This document shows, in pieces, positions 53,558-62,764 of a DNA stretch of 64,000 nt (its first letter is position 1; each line of letters begins with the position of its first letter). The stretch covers positions 372,001 through 436,000 of the forward strand of contig NZ_JH993797.1 in assembly GCF_000316115.1 (NCBI RefSeq). The letters run 5' to 3'. The stretch comes from Leptolyngbya sp. PCC 7375. GTDB taxonomy: Bacteria > Cyanobacteriota > Cyanobacteriia > Phormidesmidales > Phormidesmidaceae. Below the pieces are notes generated by a model, which worked only from the letters and a program-made list of their open reading frames with translations, did no database searches and was not told the DNA's origin. The translations under genes were made by a program, and so were the position numbers.

Positions 53558-55426
53558 ATGAGCCTACCGCCCCTGATTCCGCGCGCCACTCTATTTGGAA
53601 ACCCCCAGCGCACCAGTCCACGCCTGTCCCCAGATGGCAAATACCTGGCGTATATTGCGCCGGATACCAATAACGTTCTACAAGTGTGGCTACAGGAACC
53701 GAGCGGCGATGATCGCCAGCTCACTCAGGATAAAAAACGCGGTATTCAATCATATTTTTGGACATACCAGGAAAATCAGCTAATTTATCTGCAAGATGCC
53801 GATGGTGATGAAAACTTCCATCTTTATTTGGTGGATGTCACCACTAGCATGGTCCGTGACCTCACCCCTTTCCAGGGCGTTAAAGCTAACCCTATCGAAC
53901 TGGATCCTGACTTTCCCGACCGGGCTCTAGTCAGCCTTAACCTGAAGGATCGTCAGAAGTTCGACGTTTACAGCATCAATCTCACCACGGGTGCAGTGGA
54001 GTTTGACACCGATAATCCTGGCAATATCGTAAGCTGGACCGCCGACCATCAGTTCCAGATCCGTGCAGCCACGGCAGCCACCCCCGATGGCGGCTCCGAA
54101 CTGCTTTATCGCGCTACTGCCGATGATGCCTGGGAGAGCCTGCGCTGCTGGGGACCAGATGACGAGGGCGGTGCCGTTGGATTCTCTAAAGATGGCAACA
54201 CTCTTTACGTTGTGGGCACCCACGATGCCAATGCCCAACGCTTTATTGCCCTCGATCTAGCGGCTCGTACTGAAACTGTGATTGCCGCAGACCCCCAGTA
54301 CGACATTAGTGATATCGTCACCCACCCCACTGAGCGCAACATCCAGGCCGTTTCTGTCTATAAAGCCAAGGAAGAATGGACGGTACTTGACGAGGCTATT
54401 CGAGGAGATTTTGAGGCCTTGGCCCAGGTGCGTCCCGGTCAGTTTGTCATTAGCTCACGCACTACAGCTGATGATACATGGCTGGTGGCTTATCTCACTG
54501 ACGATGGTCCAGTATACTACTACCGCTATGATCGTAACCGTAAAGACGCCACCTATCTATTTAGTAACCAGCCCAAACTAGAAGATCTGGCCCTGGCGTC
54601 GATGGAACCCATCGAATACCAGGCTCGCGACGGTCTCACCATCCACGGCTATTTGACCTTGCCGGTGGGCATCGAAGCTAACAATCTACCCACGGTGCTG
54701 TTTGTCCATGGCGGTCCCTGGGCGCGGGATATGTGGGGCCTCAACCCGCCTGTACAGTGGTTAGCCAATCGGGGCTACGCTGTACTACAGGTGAACTTCC
54801 GGGGGTCCACGGGCTACGGCAAAGACTTTCTTAACGCAGGTAATCGCCAGTGGGGCAAAACCATGCACGATGACCTGATCGACGCCGTAGATTGGCTTTG
54901 TAACCAGGGTATCGCCGACCGTACTAAAGTGGCGATTATGGGCGGTTCCTACGGTGGCTATGCCACCCTGGCGGGGTTAACGTTTACCCCAGATGTGTTT
55001 GCCTGTGGTGTAGATATTGTCGGCCCATCGAATTTGATCACCCTAATTCGTAGTGTGCCCCCTTACTGGCAACCGATGATGGCCATGTTTGCCCATCGTG
55101 TGGGCGATGTTGAAGCCGAAGAAGAGATGCTCAAAGAGCGATCTCCCTTGTTTTTTGTGGACCGCATCGAGAAGCCCTTGCTGATTGGTCAGGGTGCTAA
55201 CGACCCTCGCGTTAAAGAAGCGGAAAGTGAACAGATTGTTGAGGCCATGCATAAGGCTGGCAAGCCGGTTGAATATGTGCTTTACACCGACGAAGGCCAC
55301 GGGTTTGCCCGCCCAGAAAATCGCTTGCACTTCTACGGCATCGTGGAAGCGTTTCTGGCGAAGTATATCGGTGGTCGGGCTGAACCTGCCGCTGACGTGG
55401 ATGGGCATTGCGGCGTGGTGAAATAG
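53558..55426 (+). CDS. Prolyl oligopeptidase-family serine peptidase (S9)
   Basis: 622 residues. The N-terminal part is a WD40-like beta-propeller (LSPDGKYLAYIAPDTNN; GFSKDGNTLYVVGTHD). The C-terminal alpha/beta hydrolase domain has the catalytic Ser in IMGGSYGGYATLAG (near residue 462), Asp in GQGANDPRVKEAE (near 549) and His in TDEGHGFARPEN (near 582). The oxyanion region VLFVHGGPWARDM is also present. Family role: cleavage of short peptides, possibly after proline or acyl-amino acids. No signal peptide is seen, so it is cytoplasmic. Confidence 0.95.
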   Translation: MSLPPLIPRATLFGNPQRTSPRLSPDGKYLAYIAPDTNNVLQVWLQEPSGDDRQLTQDKKRGIQSYFWTYQENQLIYLQDADGDENFHLYLVDVTTSMVRDLTPFQGVKANPIELDPDFPDRALVSLNLKDRQKFDVYSINLTTGAVEFDTDNPGNIVSWTADHQFQIRAATAATPDGGSELLYRATADDAWESLRCWGPDDEGGAVGFSKDGNTLYVVGTHDANAQRFIALDLAARTETVIAADPQYDISDIVTHPTERNIQAVSVYKAKEEWTVLDEAIRGDFEALAQVRPGQFVISSRTTADDTWLVAYLTDDGPVYYYRYDRNRKDATYLFSNQPKLEDLALASMEPIEYQARDGLTIHGYLTLPVGIEANNLPTVLFVHGGPWARDMWGLNPPVQWLANRGYAVLQVNFRGSTGYGKDFLNAGNRQWGKTMHDDLIDAVDWLCNQGIADRTKVAIMGGSYGGYATLAGLTFTPDVFACGVDIVGPSNLITLIRSVPPYWQPMMAMFAHRVGDVEAEEEMLKERSPLFFVDRIEKPLLIGQGANDPRVKEAESEQIVEAMHKAGKPVEYVLYTDEGHGFARPENRLHFYGIVEAFLAKYIGGRAEPAADVDGHCGVVK

Positions 55427-55620
55427 CGGGCTAGGGAGATAAAGTGACAGGGAGACTCGGAAAATGTCAGCAATGATTATCTGTATGTCTCCCCAGCACT
55501 TTTATCCTTTATCCCTTCACTGACCTTATCCCAAATCTTAAGCTTGACAGACCACTAGGTTAGCAGACCATTTGGGGTAGTTCTGTTCTTATGCTAAGGG
55601 CAATTGCCAAGAAAGTGGCT

Positions 55621-55708
55621 GTTTAACGTTGCCCATCACCCGCCGTAGAGAACCTCTGCATTATAACGATCCACTTTCGGCGGTCGGTGTGCATTGGCGT
55701 TGTTAGAT
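55621..55708 (-). repeat. attC-like site a
   Basis: Read on the minus strand it opens with ATCTAAC (RYYYAAC), closes with GTTAAAC (GTTRRRY), and has inverted inner arms (ACCGACCGCCG with CGGCGGGTGATGG). Length 88 nt. Boxes, spacing and imperfect palindrome are those of an integron attC site. Confidence 0.7.
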
Positions 55709-55810
55709 CGCGACCGCTTGCTTCAAGAAGTTCATGAGCATGGTGCGTTCCCAAAAAACTATCGGTGGAGTAGTGGTAGTTGCAGTAGGGAATGCACCCT
55801 TGTATCTTCA

Positions 55811-55880
55811 GCCAAGCGCATGCAGCGAATGACCAAAGAGAAGTAGCCGGATATTGCTCAGCAGAAAGGCATTGTTAGGC
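55811..55880 (-). repeat. attC-like site b, overlapping the methyltransferase stop
   Basis: On the minus strand GCCTAAC contains the TAA stop codon of the methyltransferase gene, a classic cassette layout. Inner arms TGCTGAGCAATATCC and GGTCATTCGCTGCA pair imperfectly. The closing box is degenerate (GCTTGGC instead of GTTRRRY). Length 70 nt. Confidence 0.6.
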
Positions 55881-56477
55881 CTCTTTTCTAGCAATGTATT
55901 GAACGACTGATGCCATGCCCGTATGACCTTTTCCCTCGCTAACCTCACGTTCAATTTCTCTAGCCAGAATAGGCTTGAGACTTGGAAGTTCTTGACGAAG
56001 TTTTCCAACAGTCATGAGCATGTCAATATCTTTTGGGCCGCCCGTATTTTTCGCCAACTGATTTTCCGAGTAGGCCTCAAGCAGAAAGATGCCATCTGGT
56101 TTAAGAGCTTTTTCGATAAGTGGATACAGTTTGTGGCGAATAGCGCTGGGTAAGTGAGCAGAAATAGAGACTATGGAACCAAAATGATTGTCTTTGGGTT
56201 GGAACTCGTCTAGATCGACTACTTCCGTTTCAATAACCACACCGCGAGACTTGGCTAGTGATTGTGCTTTTTCTAAACCGACTTTCGAGCAATCTACGCC
56301 GAGCACGCTTAAGCCGCGAGTTGCCAAAAAAACCGCATTTCGACCTTCGCCCTCAGATAATGAGAGTACTGGTCCACGAAGTAAAGCTGCGTTTTCGGCC
56401 AAGAAAGTGTTCGATTCTGTACCGTAAAGATATTCGTCGGTGGTGTACCGCTCATTCCAAAACTTTTGATTGTACAT
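55875..56477 (-). CDS. TehB-like SAM-dependent methyltransferase (cassette gene)
   Basis: 200 residues. Starts MYNQKFWNERYTTDEYLYGT, then motif I VLSLSEGEGRNAVFLATRG (residues about 38-56), motif II VLGVDCSKVGLEKAQ and DGIFLLEAYSENQL. This profile matches the small TehB/thiopurine-type methyltransferases that act on metalloids, thiols or small molecules; the substrate is inferred only. The stop codon lies in the TAAC box of attC-like site b, and the start, with TAGGAG five bases upstream, directly follows an attC end, so this is a single-gene integron cassette. Confidence 0.85.
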   Translation of the reverse strand: MYNQKFWNERYTTDEYLYGTESNTFLAENAALLRGPVLSLSEGEGRNAVFLATRGLSVLGVDCSKVGLEKAQSLAKSRGVVIETEVVDLDEFQPKDNHFGSIVSISAHLPSAIRHKLYPLIEKALKPDGIFLLEAYSENQLAKNTGGPKDIDMLMTVGKLRQELPSLKPILAREIEREVSEGKGHTGMASVVQYIARKEA

Positions 56478-56498
56478 CGCTCCTACCTTGAGGCCTAA

Positions 56499-57722
56499 AG
56501 AATCTATGCAAGCCGTGAGAGAGTAGAGAAACCAACCACAACCCTCTCACACTAGGAGGATAGCATGAAGATTCTATCGATTCTCCTTCGGAGACACTGC
56601 GTGAACGACCTGGGCAAATTCAACTGTGTATCGTGTCTGCTGGACACCGAGAGTAACGCGACTGAATTTGACACGTTCAAAACGTACCGACGGGAATTTA
56701 AAGAAATATTGCATCGCACTCATCCCCATTTGGTGGTGATGGAAACATGTTCGATTACTGGATGGGTGCATGATCTCTGTGTTGAGCAGGATTATCGGGT
56801 ACTGGTGGCCGATCCCAGTCAGGACGCGTGGCGGTGGAAAAACGTCAAACGTCAAACCGATAAAGACGATGCGTTGAAGCTAGCAAAACTGGCTGCTCTA
56901 GAGCAGATTAACCCAGTGTATGTGCCTGCACCCAAGACCCGACAATATCGGCACTGGGTGAAATATCGCAAAGTGGTGGTTGGACGCATCAATCGGGTGC
57001 AAAATGCGATTCGCGCATTGTTCGATCAACAAGGCGTGAAAATACCATCAGGCCACCGAGCTTGGACCGTGCAGGGGATTGATGAATTAAGCCAGCACCG
57101 ACGAGTCCTGGCGGAGTGCGATGAGTACAATCTATGGCGTGGGGAATTAGATTTAGAATTAACGATGCTGGACCAGCTATGGGAGCACCAGGCAACGATT
57201 GAACGGAAATTAGAACTACTTGCCAAGCAGGAGGCTCGTATCCAACTATTGCAGACGATTCCTGGGTTTGGTCGTAAAACAGCCGAAGTGATTGTTATCT
57301 GTTTGGATGATCCGAAGCGATTTGAAAACTCACGGCAAGTGTCTGCCTATGCTGGATTAATTCCTCAACAACATCAATCTGGGCAAACCAATCGCCTGGG
57401 CAAAATTACTAAACGGGGATCCCGATTACTACGAACCGCATTGGTAGAAGTGGCCTGGATTATGTTACGTTACAACGAATGGGCTGCAGCCACGTATGCA
57501 CGCATTAGTGGGGGTCAGAAGACGCGCAAGAAAACAGCAATTGTAGCCGTTGCCCGAAAGTTGTTGGTGCGGTGTTGGGCCATGCTATTACACAACCAGC
57601 CGTGGAATCCAGAGTTAGCTCAGCCAACAATATAGAGAACAACATTTAAAAGAGAGAATGAAGAGATAAAAGTGAGACTCTAGCATGAGCTTGAAGCTTC
57701 ACGTAATCTGAAACACGATTGC
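56499..57722 (+). mobile_element. IS110-family element at an attC core
   Basis: The boundaries are inferred from the target: GGCCTAA ends at 56498 and CCTAACG resumes at 57723. Closing the gap gives, on the minus strand, CGTTAGGCC, a perfect GTTRRRY attC core box. IS110 elements make no target duplication and lack clear terminal repeats, so the ends could be off by a few bases. Non-coding parts of about 66 bp before and 87 bp after the gene may encode the guide (bridge) RNA known in this family. Confidence 0.6.
56565..57635 (+). CDS. IS110-family DEDD recombinase
   Basis: 356 residues, intact. N-terminal RuvC-like DEDD domain: NDLGKFNCVSCLLDTES (first Asp), HLVVMETCSITGWVHDLC (Glu) and RQTDKDDALKLAKLAAL (Asp pair). 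C-terminal Transposase_20 domain: QTIPGFGRKTAEVIVICLDD and YAGLIPQQHQSGQTNRLGKI. AGGAGG lies five bases before ATG 56565. The first residues (MKILSILLRRHCV) replace the usual VGIDLGK context, a small N-terminal change. Confidence 0.9.
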   Translation: MKILSILLRRHCVNDLGKFNCVSCLLDTESNATEFDTFKTYRREFKEILHRTHPHLVVMETCSITGWVHDLCVEQDYRVLVADPSQDAWRWKNVKRQTDKDDALKLAKLAALEQINPVYVPAPKTRQYRHWVKYRKVVVGRINRVQNAIRALFDQQGVKIPSGHRAWTVQGIDELSQHRRVLAECDEYNLWRGELDLELTMLDQLWEHQATIERKLELLAKQEARIQLLQTIPGFGRKTAEVIVICLDDPKRFENSRQVSAYAGLIPQQHQSGQTNRLGKITKRGSRLLRTALVEVAWIMLRYNEWAAATYARISGGQKTRKKTAIVAVARKLLVRCWAMLLHNQPWNPELAQPTI

Positions 57723-57762
57723 CCTAACGTTCGCGCAGCGTCTCCGTAGGAGTTATAAGCCA
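57723..57762 (-). repeat. Possible attC remnant c next to IS110
   Basis: CCTAACGTTCGCGCAGCGTC followed by TCCGTAGGAGTTATAAGCC has an attC-like outer layout (TAACG ... GTTATAAGC) but is only about 40 nt long, and the inner part is also a widespread cyanobacterial palindrome. The call depends mainly on the core box restored when IS110 is removed. Confidence 0.35.
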
Positions 57763-57994
57763 TGCACCTTTGTAAAAATTCTTGAGACAATGCAGTAGAA
57801 CACAAGTTCAAATAGCATTGACACCTCGGATAGGCGGTTAAATCCATTTTACTCCTCCTTGATTCTCACTCAAAAAGACATTCTTAAGAACAAAGGTAAG
57901 TCATCTTGACTAACAACAAGATGAGAGATTAATGTGGATAGAAAATGAGAGACTTCCCAAAAAAATATGCCGAAACCCACTTGACACGTTCACG

Positions 57995-58082
57995 GCTTCA
58001 TAGTCGTGGAGCTGAGCGGCGATAGATATCCTTGTTATTCGACCGAGCACCTTTAAATCGCCGCTGCAACGATTTGTTATGC
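57995..58082 (-). repeat. attC-like site d
   Basis: On the minus strand it opens GCATAAC and has inner arms CAGCGGCGAT and ATCGCCGCTCAG, a near-perfect stem; the closing box is decayed. Length 88 nt, equal to sites a, f and g. Confidence 0.6.
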
Positions 58083-58130
58083 TATATTGTCGCAAACTCT
58101 CCAACTGAATCTCTCTCTTGGTCTCATTCA

Positions 58131-58527
58131 CTATGGAATAAAGACACGCCTTGCACCCTGATAACTATCAAGACTGAGCGCAATCTCAACTAGGCTTTCA
58201 ACACACCGTCCTCGATAGTCAGGATCGTTAAGCAGTCGATCAGCATTACTAATAGTTAGCACGGGGAGTGACTCATCTGTACTTTCCTCGCGCATTACTT
58301 GCTCTAAGGAATCTTTACCTTTCATACTTCGATTAGCGGTGAGCAGAACCATTTGTTTTTTTTTGAGCCAATCGCCAAACCACCCTATCATCGCTATCAG
58401 TTGGTAATCCGAGTTCATCAAATGTGACGAATTGGATAGATACAATGTCAAGCCAACCTTGTCTGGCAATAGCACCGAGGAAAACTAAAGCATGACCTTT
58501 AAGATTGTGGTCGATTAGACAAATCAT
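58131..58527 (-). pseudogene. DUF5615-type PIN-like toxin, frameshifted at poly-A
   Basis: The protein begins MICLIDHNLKGHALVFLGAI, a DUF5615/Mut7-C PIN-like start with the first Asp in LIDHN, and reaches DDRVVWRLAQKK. A run of nine A (near 58362) breaks the frame. With eight A it would continue QMVLLTANRSMKGKDSLEQV, LPVLTISNADRLLNDPDYRG and end at 58131 (about 131 residues). The start overlaps the end of the DUF433 gene by 4 bp. A slip in the homopolymer, in replication or transcription, could switch the gene on, so it may not be fully dead. Confidence 0.75.
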
Positions 58528-58901
58528 GCCGCTGACTGACGCTTAGCTTTAGCAGCCCGCAGTTTTTCCCAAGCAGCTTCAGTTCCCGGTTTTGGTGAAT
58601 GTACATCAATTTGTGCAATTCGTTCCCGGTTTTGCTCTGTGTAGTACTGTCGAAGTTCTTCGGTATCTTGGATAACTTGTTCGTATTCCGCTTCTACTTC
58701 AGCACGATTTGCCTTAATGTAGGCTAGAGCAGCGTCAATTTGCTCCTCCGTTAGCTCGAATAAGCCTTGAATAAACTTAGACGGGTATTCAGCCAAGACG
58801 TAATCCATCACATCATAGAGTGTGATGCGGGTATCTACGATAGTTAGCCCCCGCTCCGTACGGATAATCGCTGATTGATGATCAGTTTTAGGTGTCACCA
58901 T
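58524..58901 (-). CDS. DUF433-family antitoxin
   Basis: 125 residues. IIRTERGLTIVDTRITLYDV and the following YVLAEYPSKFIQGLFELTEE are the DUF433 winged-helix core that binds DNA in VapB45-like antitoxins; EEQIDAALAYIKANRAEVEA follows. The long charged C-terminal tail (AWEKLRAAKAKRQSAA) would embrace the toxin. It overlaps the DUF5615 toxin start by 4 bp, which gives translational coupling and supports a toxin-antitoxin pair. Confidence 0.82.
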   Translation of the reverse strand: MVTPKTDHQSAIIRTERGLTIVDTRITLYDVMDYVLAEYPSKFIQGLFELTEEQIDAALAYIKANRAEVEAEYEQVIQDTEELRQYYTEQNRERIAQIDVHSPKPGTEAAWEKLRAAKAKRQSAA

Positions 58902-58973
58902 GGCACTGTTATTTCAACCTGCCTCCATCATAGCTCAGATGAAGATAAGCCAAATGTTTACCCACTCAAGTAG

Positions 58974-59279
58974 TTAGCTATCAGGTACGTTTTTAGTAAC
59001 GACTATTGTTAGTTCAGGCTCTCCATGATTTTCTTGTCCAAACTCAAGCGCATGATGGGAATGAAAGGTATCACTTTTGTCAGTCTGTGACAACTTTAGA
59101 AAATATCTTGCAAGATGTTCAAACCCTTCCTGAGTGGCTTGTAAGAGAATTCCACCTTGCTCATTTACTGAAAACTTATACCATTCTTCATCATTAAGTC
59201 CCTCGTATGTGTCCTCAAAATTTATTGAATTGGGTCCATCATCTGTAAGCTCTAACTCCACCTTAAATTTTTTACTCAT
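58974..59279 (-). CDS. Imm32-like immunity protein (cassette gene)
   Basis: 101 residues from MSKKFKVELELTDDGPNSIN. The segment GILLQATQEGFEHLARYFLK followed by DTFHSHHALEFG resembles the Imm32 immunity family (helix, then H-x-H strand), but the match is from memory. ATG 59279 was chosen over an upstream ATG at 59333, which would lie within attC-like site e. It lies 73 bp upstream of the DUF433 gene, without an attC between them. Confidence 0.6.
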   Translation of the reverse strand: MSKKFKVELELTDDGPNSINFEDTYEGLNDEEWYKFSVNEQGGILLQATQEGFEHLARYFLKLSQTDKSDTFHSHHALEFGQENHGEPELTIVVTKNVPDS

Positions 59280-59324
59280 AATATTTTTGATTTGCAGAAG
59301 ATGTTTACTTGAGAAAGTGCCGAC

Positions 59325-59410
59325 GCATAGCATTCAGGATAACCGAGCGGTAACGAGCGGAGGCGAGCGAACCAAGAAACTCCGCACCAGTTCAACCCGT
59401 TTTGTTATGC
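59325..59410 (-). repeat. attC-like site e
   Basis: Minus strand: opens GCATAAC, inner arms GAACTGGTGCGGAG and CTCCGCTCGTTACC, closes with GGTTATCC...GCTATGC. Length 86 nt. It starts 10 bp after the stop of the DUF5076 gene, the expected cassette position. Confidence 0.65.
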
Positions 59411-59419
59411 CGCGTGCCA

Positions 59420-59713
59420 TTATTCGTCGATGAAATCCCCAGAATGCTTGTCAGTTGGTTCGCCAATTTCGTCGATCAGTTTCTTAGTGATTATCCGATG
59501 AAGCTGGTCGCGAGTCATATCTGTTTCGCTGGCGAGCGCGTCACAGACATGCGACAACAAATCGGCTAGTAGAATCCCCCAAACTTCTGGCGTGTCCTTC
59601 CATATTGTTGGCAAAATTGAGCACTGTAGGCGATCATCAACGATCCATCCACGTGCAATTTCAATCGCAACATTGGCATCTTCTGCATCAGGTGGAATTG
59701 GAAGTTCGTTCAT
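59420..59713 (-). CDS. DUF5076-like protein (cassette gene)
   Basis: 97 residues: MNELPIPPDAEDANVAIEIA, WKDTPEVWGILLADLLSHVC and DQLHRIITKKLIDEI. This is the profile I remember for DUF5076, small proteins of unknown function with an all-alpha/beta fold. The gene is flanked on both sides by attC-like sites (e after, f before), making a minimal single-gene cassette of about 330 bp. Confidence 0.72.
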   Translation of the reverse strand: MNELPIPPDAEDANVAIEIARGWIVDDRLQCSILPTIWKDTPEVWGILLADLLSHVCDALASETDMTRDQLHRIITKKLIDEIGEPTDKHSGDFIDE

Positions 59714-59744
59714 ACTGGCTTCTGCTGAAGATTCTCAATCAGCT

Positions 59745-59832
59745 GCATAACGCCCCGGTTCACGCGTGGCAGATTATTTCAATATATTCGCTGATCAACT
59801 GTACTCCATCGGGTGCAACCGGATAGTTAGGC
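59745..59832 (-). repeat. attC-like site f
   Basis: Minus strand: opens GCCTAAC, inner arms CCGGTTGCACCCG and CGCGTGAACCGG, closes GTTATGC. Length 88 nt. The stem and boxes are clear; with g and h it is one of the best sites of the array. Confidence 0.75.
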
Positions 59833-60222
59833 GGAGATCGTAGAGGTAGGCTCCACTTCAGGCCGAGTCAACAGATAATCAACAACAGGCGTCACGACCC
59901 CGCTAGGGGGGGATAGACATGCCTTGGCATCTCCTGTCTTAGCGTCTCTGACGATGCCTTGACACAGCCCCCCTTAGGCTAAAGTGGCAGCGCCTTCCGG
60001 TTCCTAGCCTTTCTCGCTTGGACCCAGTCAAAGAGGTTGCCGACTGCCTTCTTCAGTACGCCTAAGCGCACGGGATAGTAGTAGTCAGATTCGAACCAGC
60101 CCTTGTCTTTGTAGTATCGGTAGTCACAGTTGGTATCATCGAGCTCCAGTCGCATACTCGTTCGGGCCATCCTGAAACCCATGAGCTTGAACAACGTTGG
60201 CACCGGATAATCCAACTTAATT

Positions 60223-61919
60223 GGGTGTGATTCTTTTAGGGTAAAGGTTTGCAACGCAGATTAAGTCTATTGAATAGAATTTGGTAGATTTTAGGGGTCT
60301 GAAAGTTCAATCTATCTCTCAAAAAAGAGATAGATTCGACGAAAAAAATAATTGTCTCGTGTGCCTGTATCCTCTCCATTCGAATCATGCCAACAGACCT
60401 AAGTCTTAGCTTTTTTGAGTCAGCGTTAGCGCAGTTTAATGAACTCGTCGATAGGTTGAGTTCAGCTGATAGCCAAAATTGGGAGCATGGAAAACTAGAA
60501 CGTTATATCCATGAGTCGGGCACAGAACTTTTGCGACGGTTATATCAAGGCCATCTCGACTTGCGTTACGCATCAGAGGACTACCAAAGCGAGGTCGTCG
60601 GTAGCGATGGAGAAACCCGCCCCCATCGTCGAAAACAGACCCAACGGAACCTCGAAACGCTGTTTGGGGAAGTGACCTTAAACCGAGTGGGATACAGCAC
60701 CCAAAAACCTGAGGTCAGTGCCCTGTACCCGTCAGATGGGATCTTGAATTTGCCGCCGGACAAATACTCGGATGAACTCCGAAAACGAGTCGCGGTGGAA
60801 GCGTCGAAAGTATCGTTTTCAGAAACGAGTCGGACCATAAGCTCGACGACAGGGGGGGCGATTGGTAAACGCCAATGTGAAGAGGTGACGGTAAAAGTGG
60901 CCCAAGACTTTGAGGACTTTTATGCTCAACGGGCGATAGACCGACGAGTTGCCAGTGATGAGCTATTAGTGATTACCACTGATGGTAAGGGGATTGTGAT
61001 GCATCCATCAGATCTGCGAGAAGCCACGGCCAAAGCCGCTCAAAAGGCCAAGGACTCACCGTCAAAACGTACTCGCTTAAGTCCCGGTCAAAAGCGTCAG
61101 CGTAAACGAATGGCCACAGTCGCATCGGTGTATCATGTGCCTCGATACCCCCGTCAAGCCGACGATATCATCGGTGACCAACGGGACCCGCCCGTGCGAC
61201 CAGTGATTAGTGACAAACGAGTGTGGGCCAGTGTTGAGCAAGACGCTAAAACGGTCATTGAACATGCGTTTGTCGAAAGCCTCGACTCGAGACCCGGACC
61301 ATCAACGCGACTGGGTTGTCCTGGTAGATGGTGAACTCCATCAATTAGCCACACTCAACGCCATGGCCCGAAAGCAAGACGTGACGGTGACTATCGTGCT
61401 CGATTTCATTCATGTTCTCGAATATGTTTGGAAAGCGGCTTTTTGTTTCTTCTCATCTGGTAGTGAGGAGGCCGAGACTTGGGTCCAAGAGAGAGCCTTA
61501 CGCATTCTACAAGGTAAAGCCAGTGATGTGGCGGCCGGTATTCGGCGTAGCGCCACCCTACAAAATCTAGACACAAAAGCACGAGAGAACGTTGACAAGT
61601 GCGCTGATTATTTGTTGAAAAATCGGCCGTATTTGTTGTATGACGAGTACTTAGATCGGGGGTATCCCATTGCCTCAGGTGTGATTGAAGGCGCGTGCAG
61701 GCATTTAGTCAATGACCGCATGGAGATCACCGGTGCCCGCTGGCGCTTAGATCGTGCTGAAGCCGTTCTGCGGATTCGCGCACTCAGAGCCAGTGATGAT
61801 TTCGAGGCCTATTGGGAGTTTCACAAAGTCCAAGAGTTCAAACGCAATCATGCCAATAAGTTTCTCGAACCGGAGAGATTCTTGACTGCTTAATGCTTTA
61901 CAGAGAAAGAGCCGCACCC
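60223..61919 (+). mobile_element. ISKra4-family element with 9-bp duplication
   Basis: 1697 bp. The ends GGGTGTGATTCTTTTAGGGT and (inward from the right) GGGTGCGGCTCTTTCTCTGT are imperfect inverted repeats. AACTTAATT flanks it (60214-60222 and 61920-61928). It carries one transposase gene with a single frameshift. Confidence 0.9.
60387..61893 (+). pseudogene. ISKra4-family transposase, one frameshift
   Basis: The N-terminal part has LGEVTLNRVG-like sequence (LFGEVTLNRVGYSTQ), then LLVITTDGKGIVMHPSDLR, the first catalytic Asp region near residue 195. Near 61275 the frame shifts by +1 (one extra base around GTCGAAAGCC). The rest continues STRDPDHQRDWVVLVDGELH, VLDFIHVLEYVWKAAFCFFS (second Asp) and ASGVIEGACRHLVNDRMEIT (Glu), ending at 61893. 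Total about 500 residues, a normal ISKra4 size. The single change suggests recent inactivation. Confidence 0.88.
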
Positions 61920-62674
61920 AACTTAATTAGTCGTTTGTAGAACCGCTTACTATGCCTCGCAATCGCCCTGTCTATCTTCAGTTTTTCCGTCTCTGTCATC
62001 GGCTCAAGCGCCGTGAGACAACTCCCTTTGACAGTGTTGAATCCCAGAACTTTGCCGACCCAATCGAGGTAGCTTACAATCTTGTTGCCGCCGCAGATGC
62101 CTTGGGTAACAATGCTAGTGAAGGTCTTCCCGAAGAAGCGTGGGCGATGGCAGATAAAGGCAAGCCTGTCGAGGAATATCTTCATGATGGCGGAGACCTG
62201 GAACGCGTAGTTCGGAGATGCGAAGACCACGCCATCAGACGCCATCATTTTCTTGATGAGCACATCCCGGTCATCCTTCAAGGGACAGAACTCCTCACCC
62301 TTCTCAAAGCACAGCTTACAACCTCTACAAGTTCCAAGTTGATAATCGCTGAGGGCGACGATCTCGCACTCAACATCACCTAGCGATTGCAGGTGATCCA
62401 TGAATTTGCGGACGGCGTTGTATGTGTGCTTCTTTCGGGCGCTTCCAACGAACGCAGTGACTCTCTTCATGGGCTGACCTCCACAATCTCTCTCCATGCC
62501 TATAATTTCATCGAGTTGAGCGGCGCACTCAGAGACAAAAATATACCTCCTTCTTACATTTTGATCCTGGAACAAAAAGGTGAGGATTTTGTGAGGAAGG
62601 TAAAGCAACTGGCAGGATCTTGGCTAGATCAAGTCAATGATGGGAAATAGATTTTTACAGCAATTGTCGGTGCC

Positions 62675-62764
62675 GCATAACGTCCAGCGTAACCGGGCAG
62701 CGACGTTACGCGTTGATTTCAGATTCCGCCGGATTCGCCGCTCCGGTTCACGCAATTGTTAGCT
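62675..62764 (-). repeat. attC-like site g, overlapping the hydrolase stop
   Basis: Minus strand: AGCTAAC contains the TAA stop of the hydrolase gene. Inner arms GCGTGAACCGGAGCGGCGA and TCGCTGCCCGGTTACGC pair strongly, with an offset base as needed for attC strand choice, and the site closes GTTATGC. Length 90 nt. The clearest attC of the window. Confidence 0.8.

Larger units (their letters stand above)
59979..62470 (-). pseudogene. NAD(P)H-dependent FMN reductase / flavodoxin-fold oxidoreductase, split by ISKra4
   Basis: The 5' part, from ATG 62470 (GGAGGT seven bases upstream), reads MKRVTAFVGSARKKHTYNAV, YQLGTCRGCKLCFEKGEEFC with a Cys cluster, and VFASPNYAFQVSAIMKIFLD. It reaches FYKRLIKL, where the ISKra4 element enters. 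Beyond it, after one copy of the 9-bp duplication, the frame goes on DYPVPTLFKLMGFRMARTSM and SDYYYPVRLGVLKKAVGNLF to the stop at 59979. The intact enzyme would have about 260 residues, typical of iron-sulfur flavoprotein or NADPH-dependent FMN reductase relatives. attC-like sites lie on both sides, so it was a cassette gene before the insertion. Confidence 0.87.

Noticed and set aside
57910..58131. 73-residue minus-strand frame
   Set aside because: It overlaps attC-like site d and shows no coding signature.
59979..60254. Independent 91-residue gene starting MQTFTLKESHP
   Set aside because: Its first residues are encoded by ISKra4; the rest is the C-terminus of the split FMN reductase.
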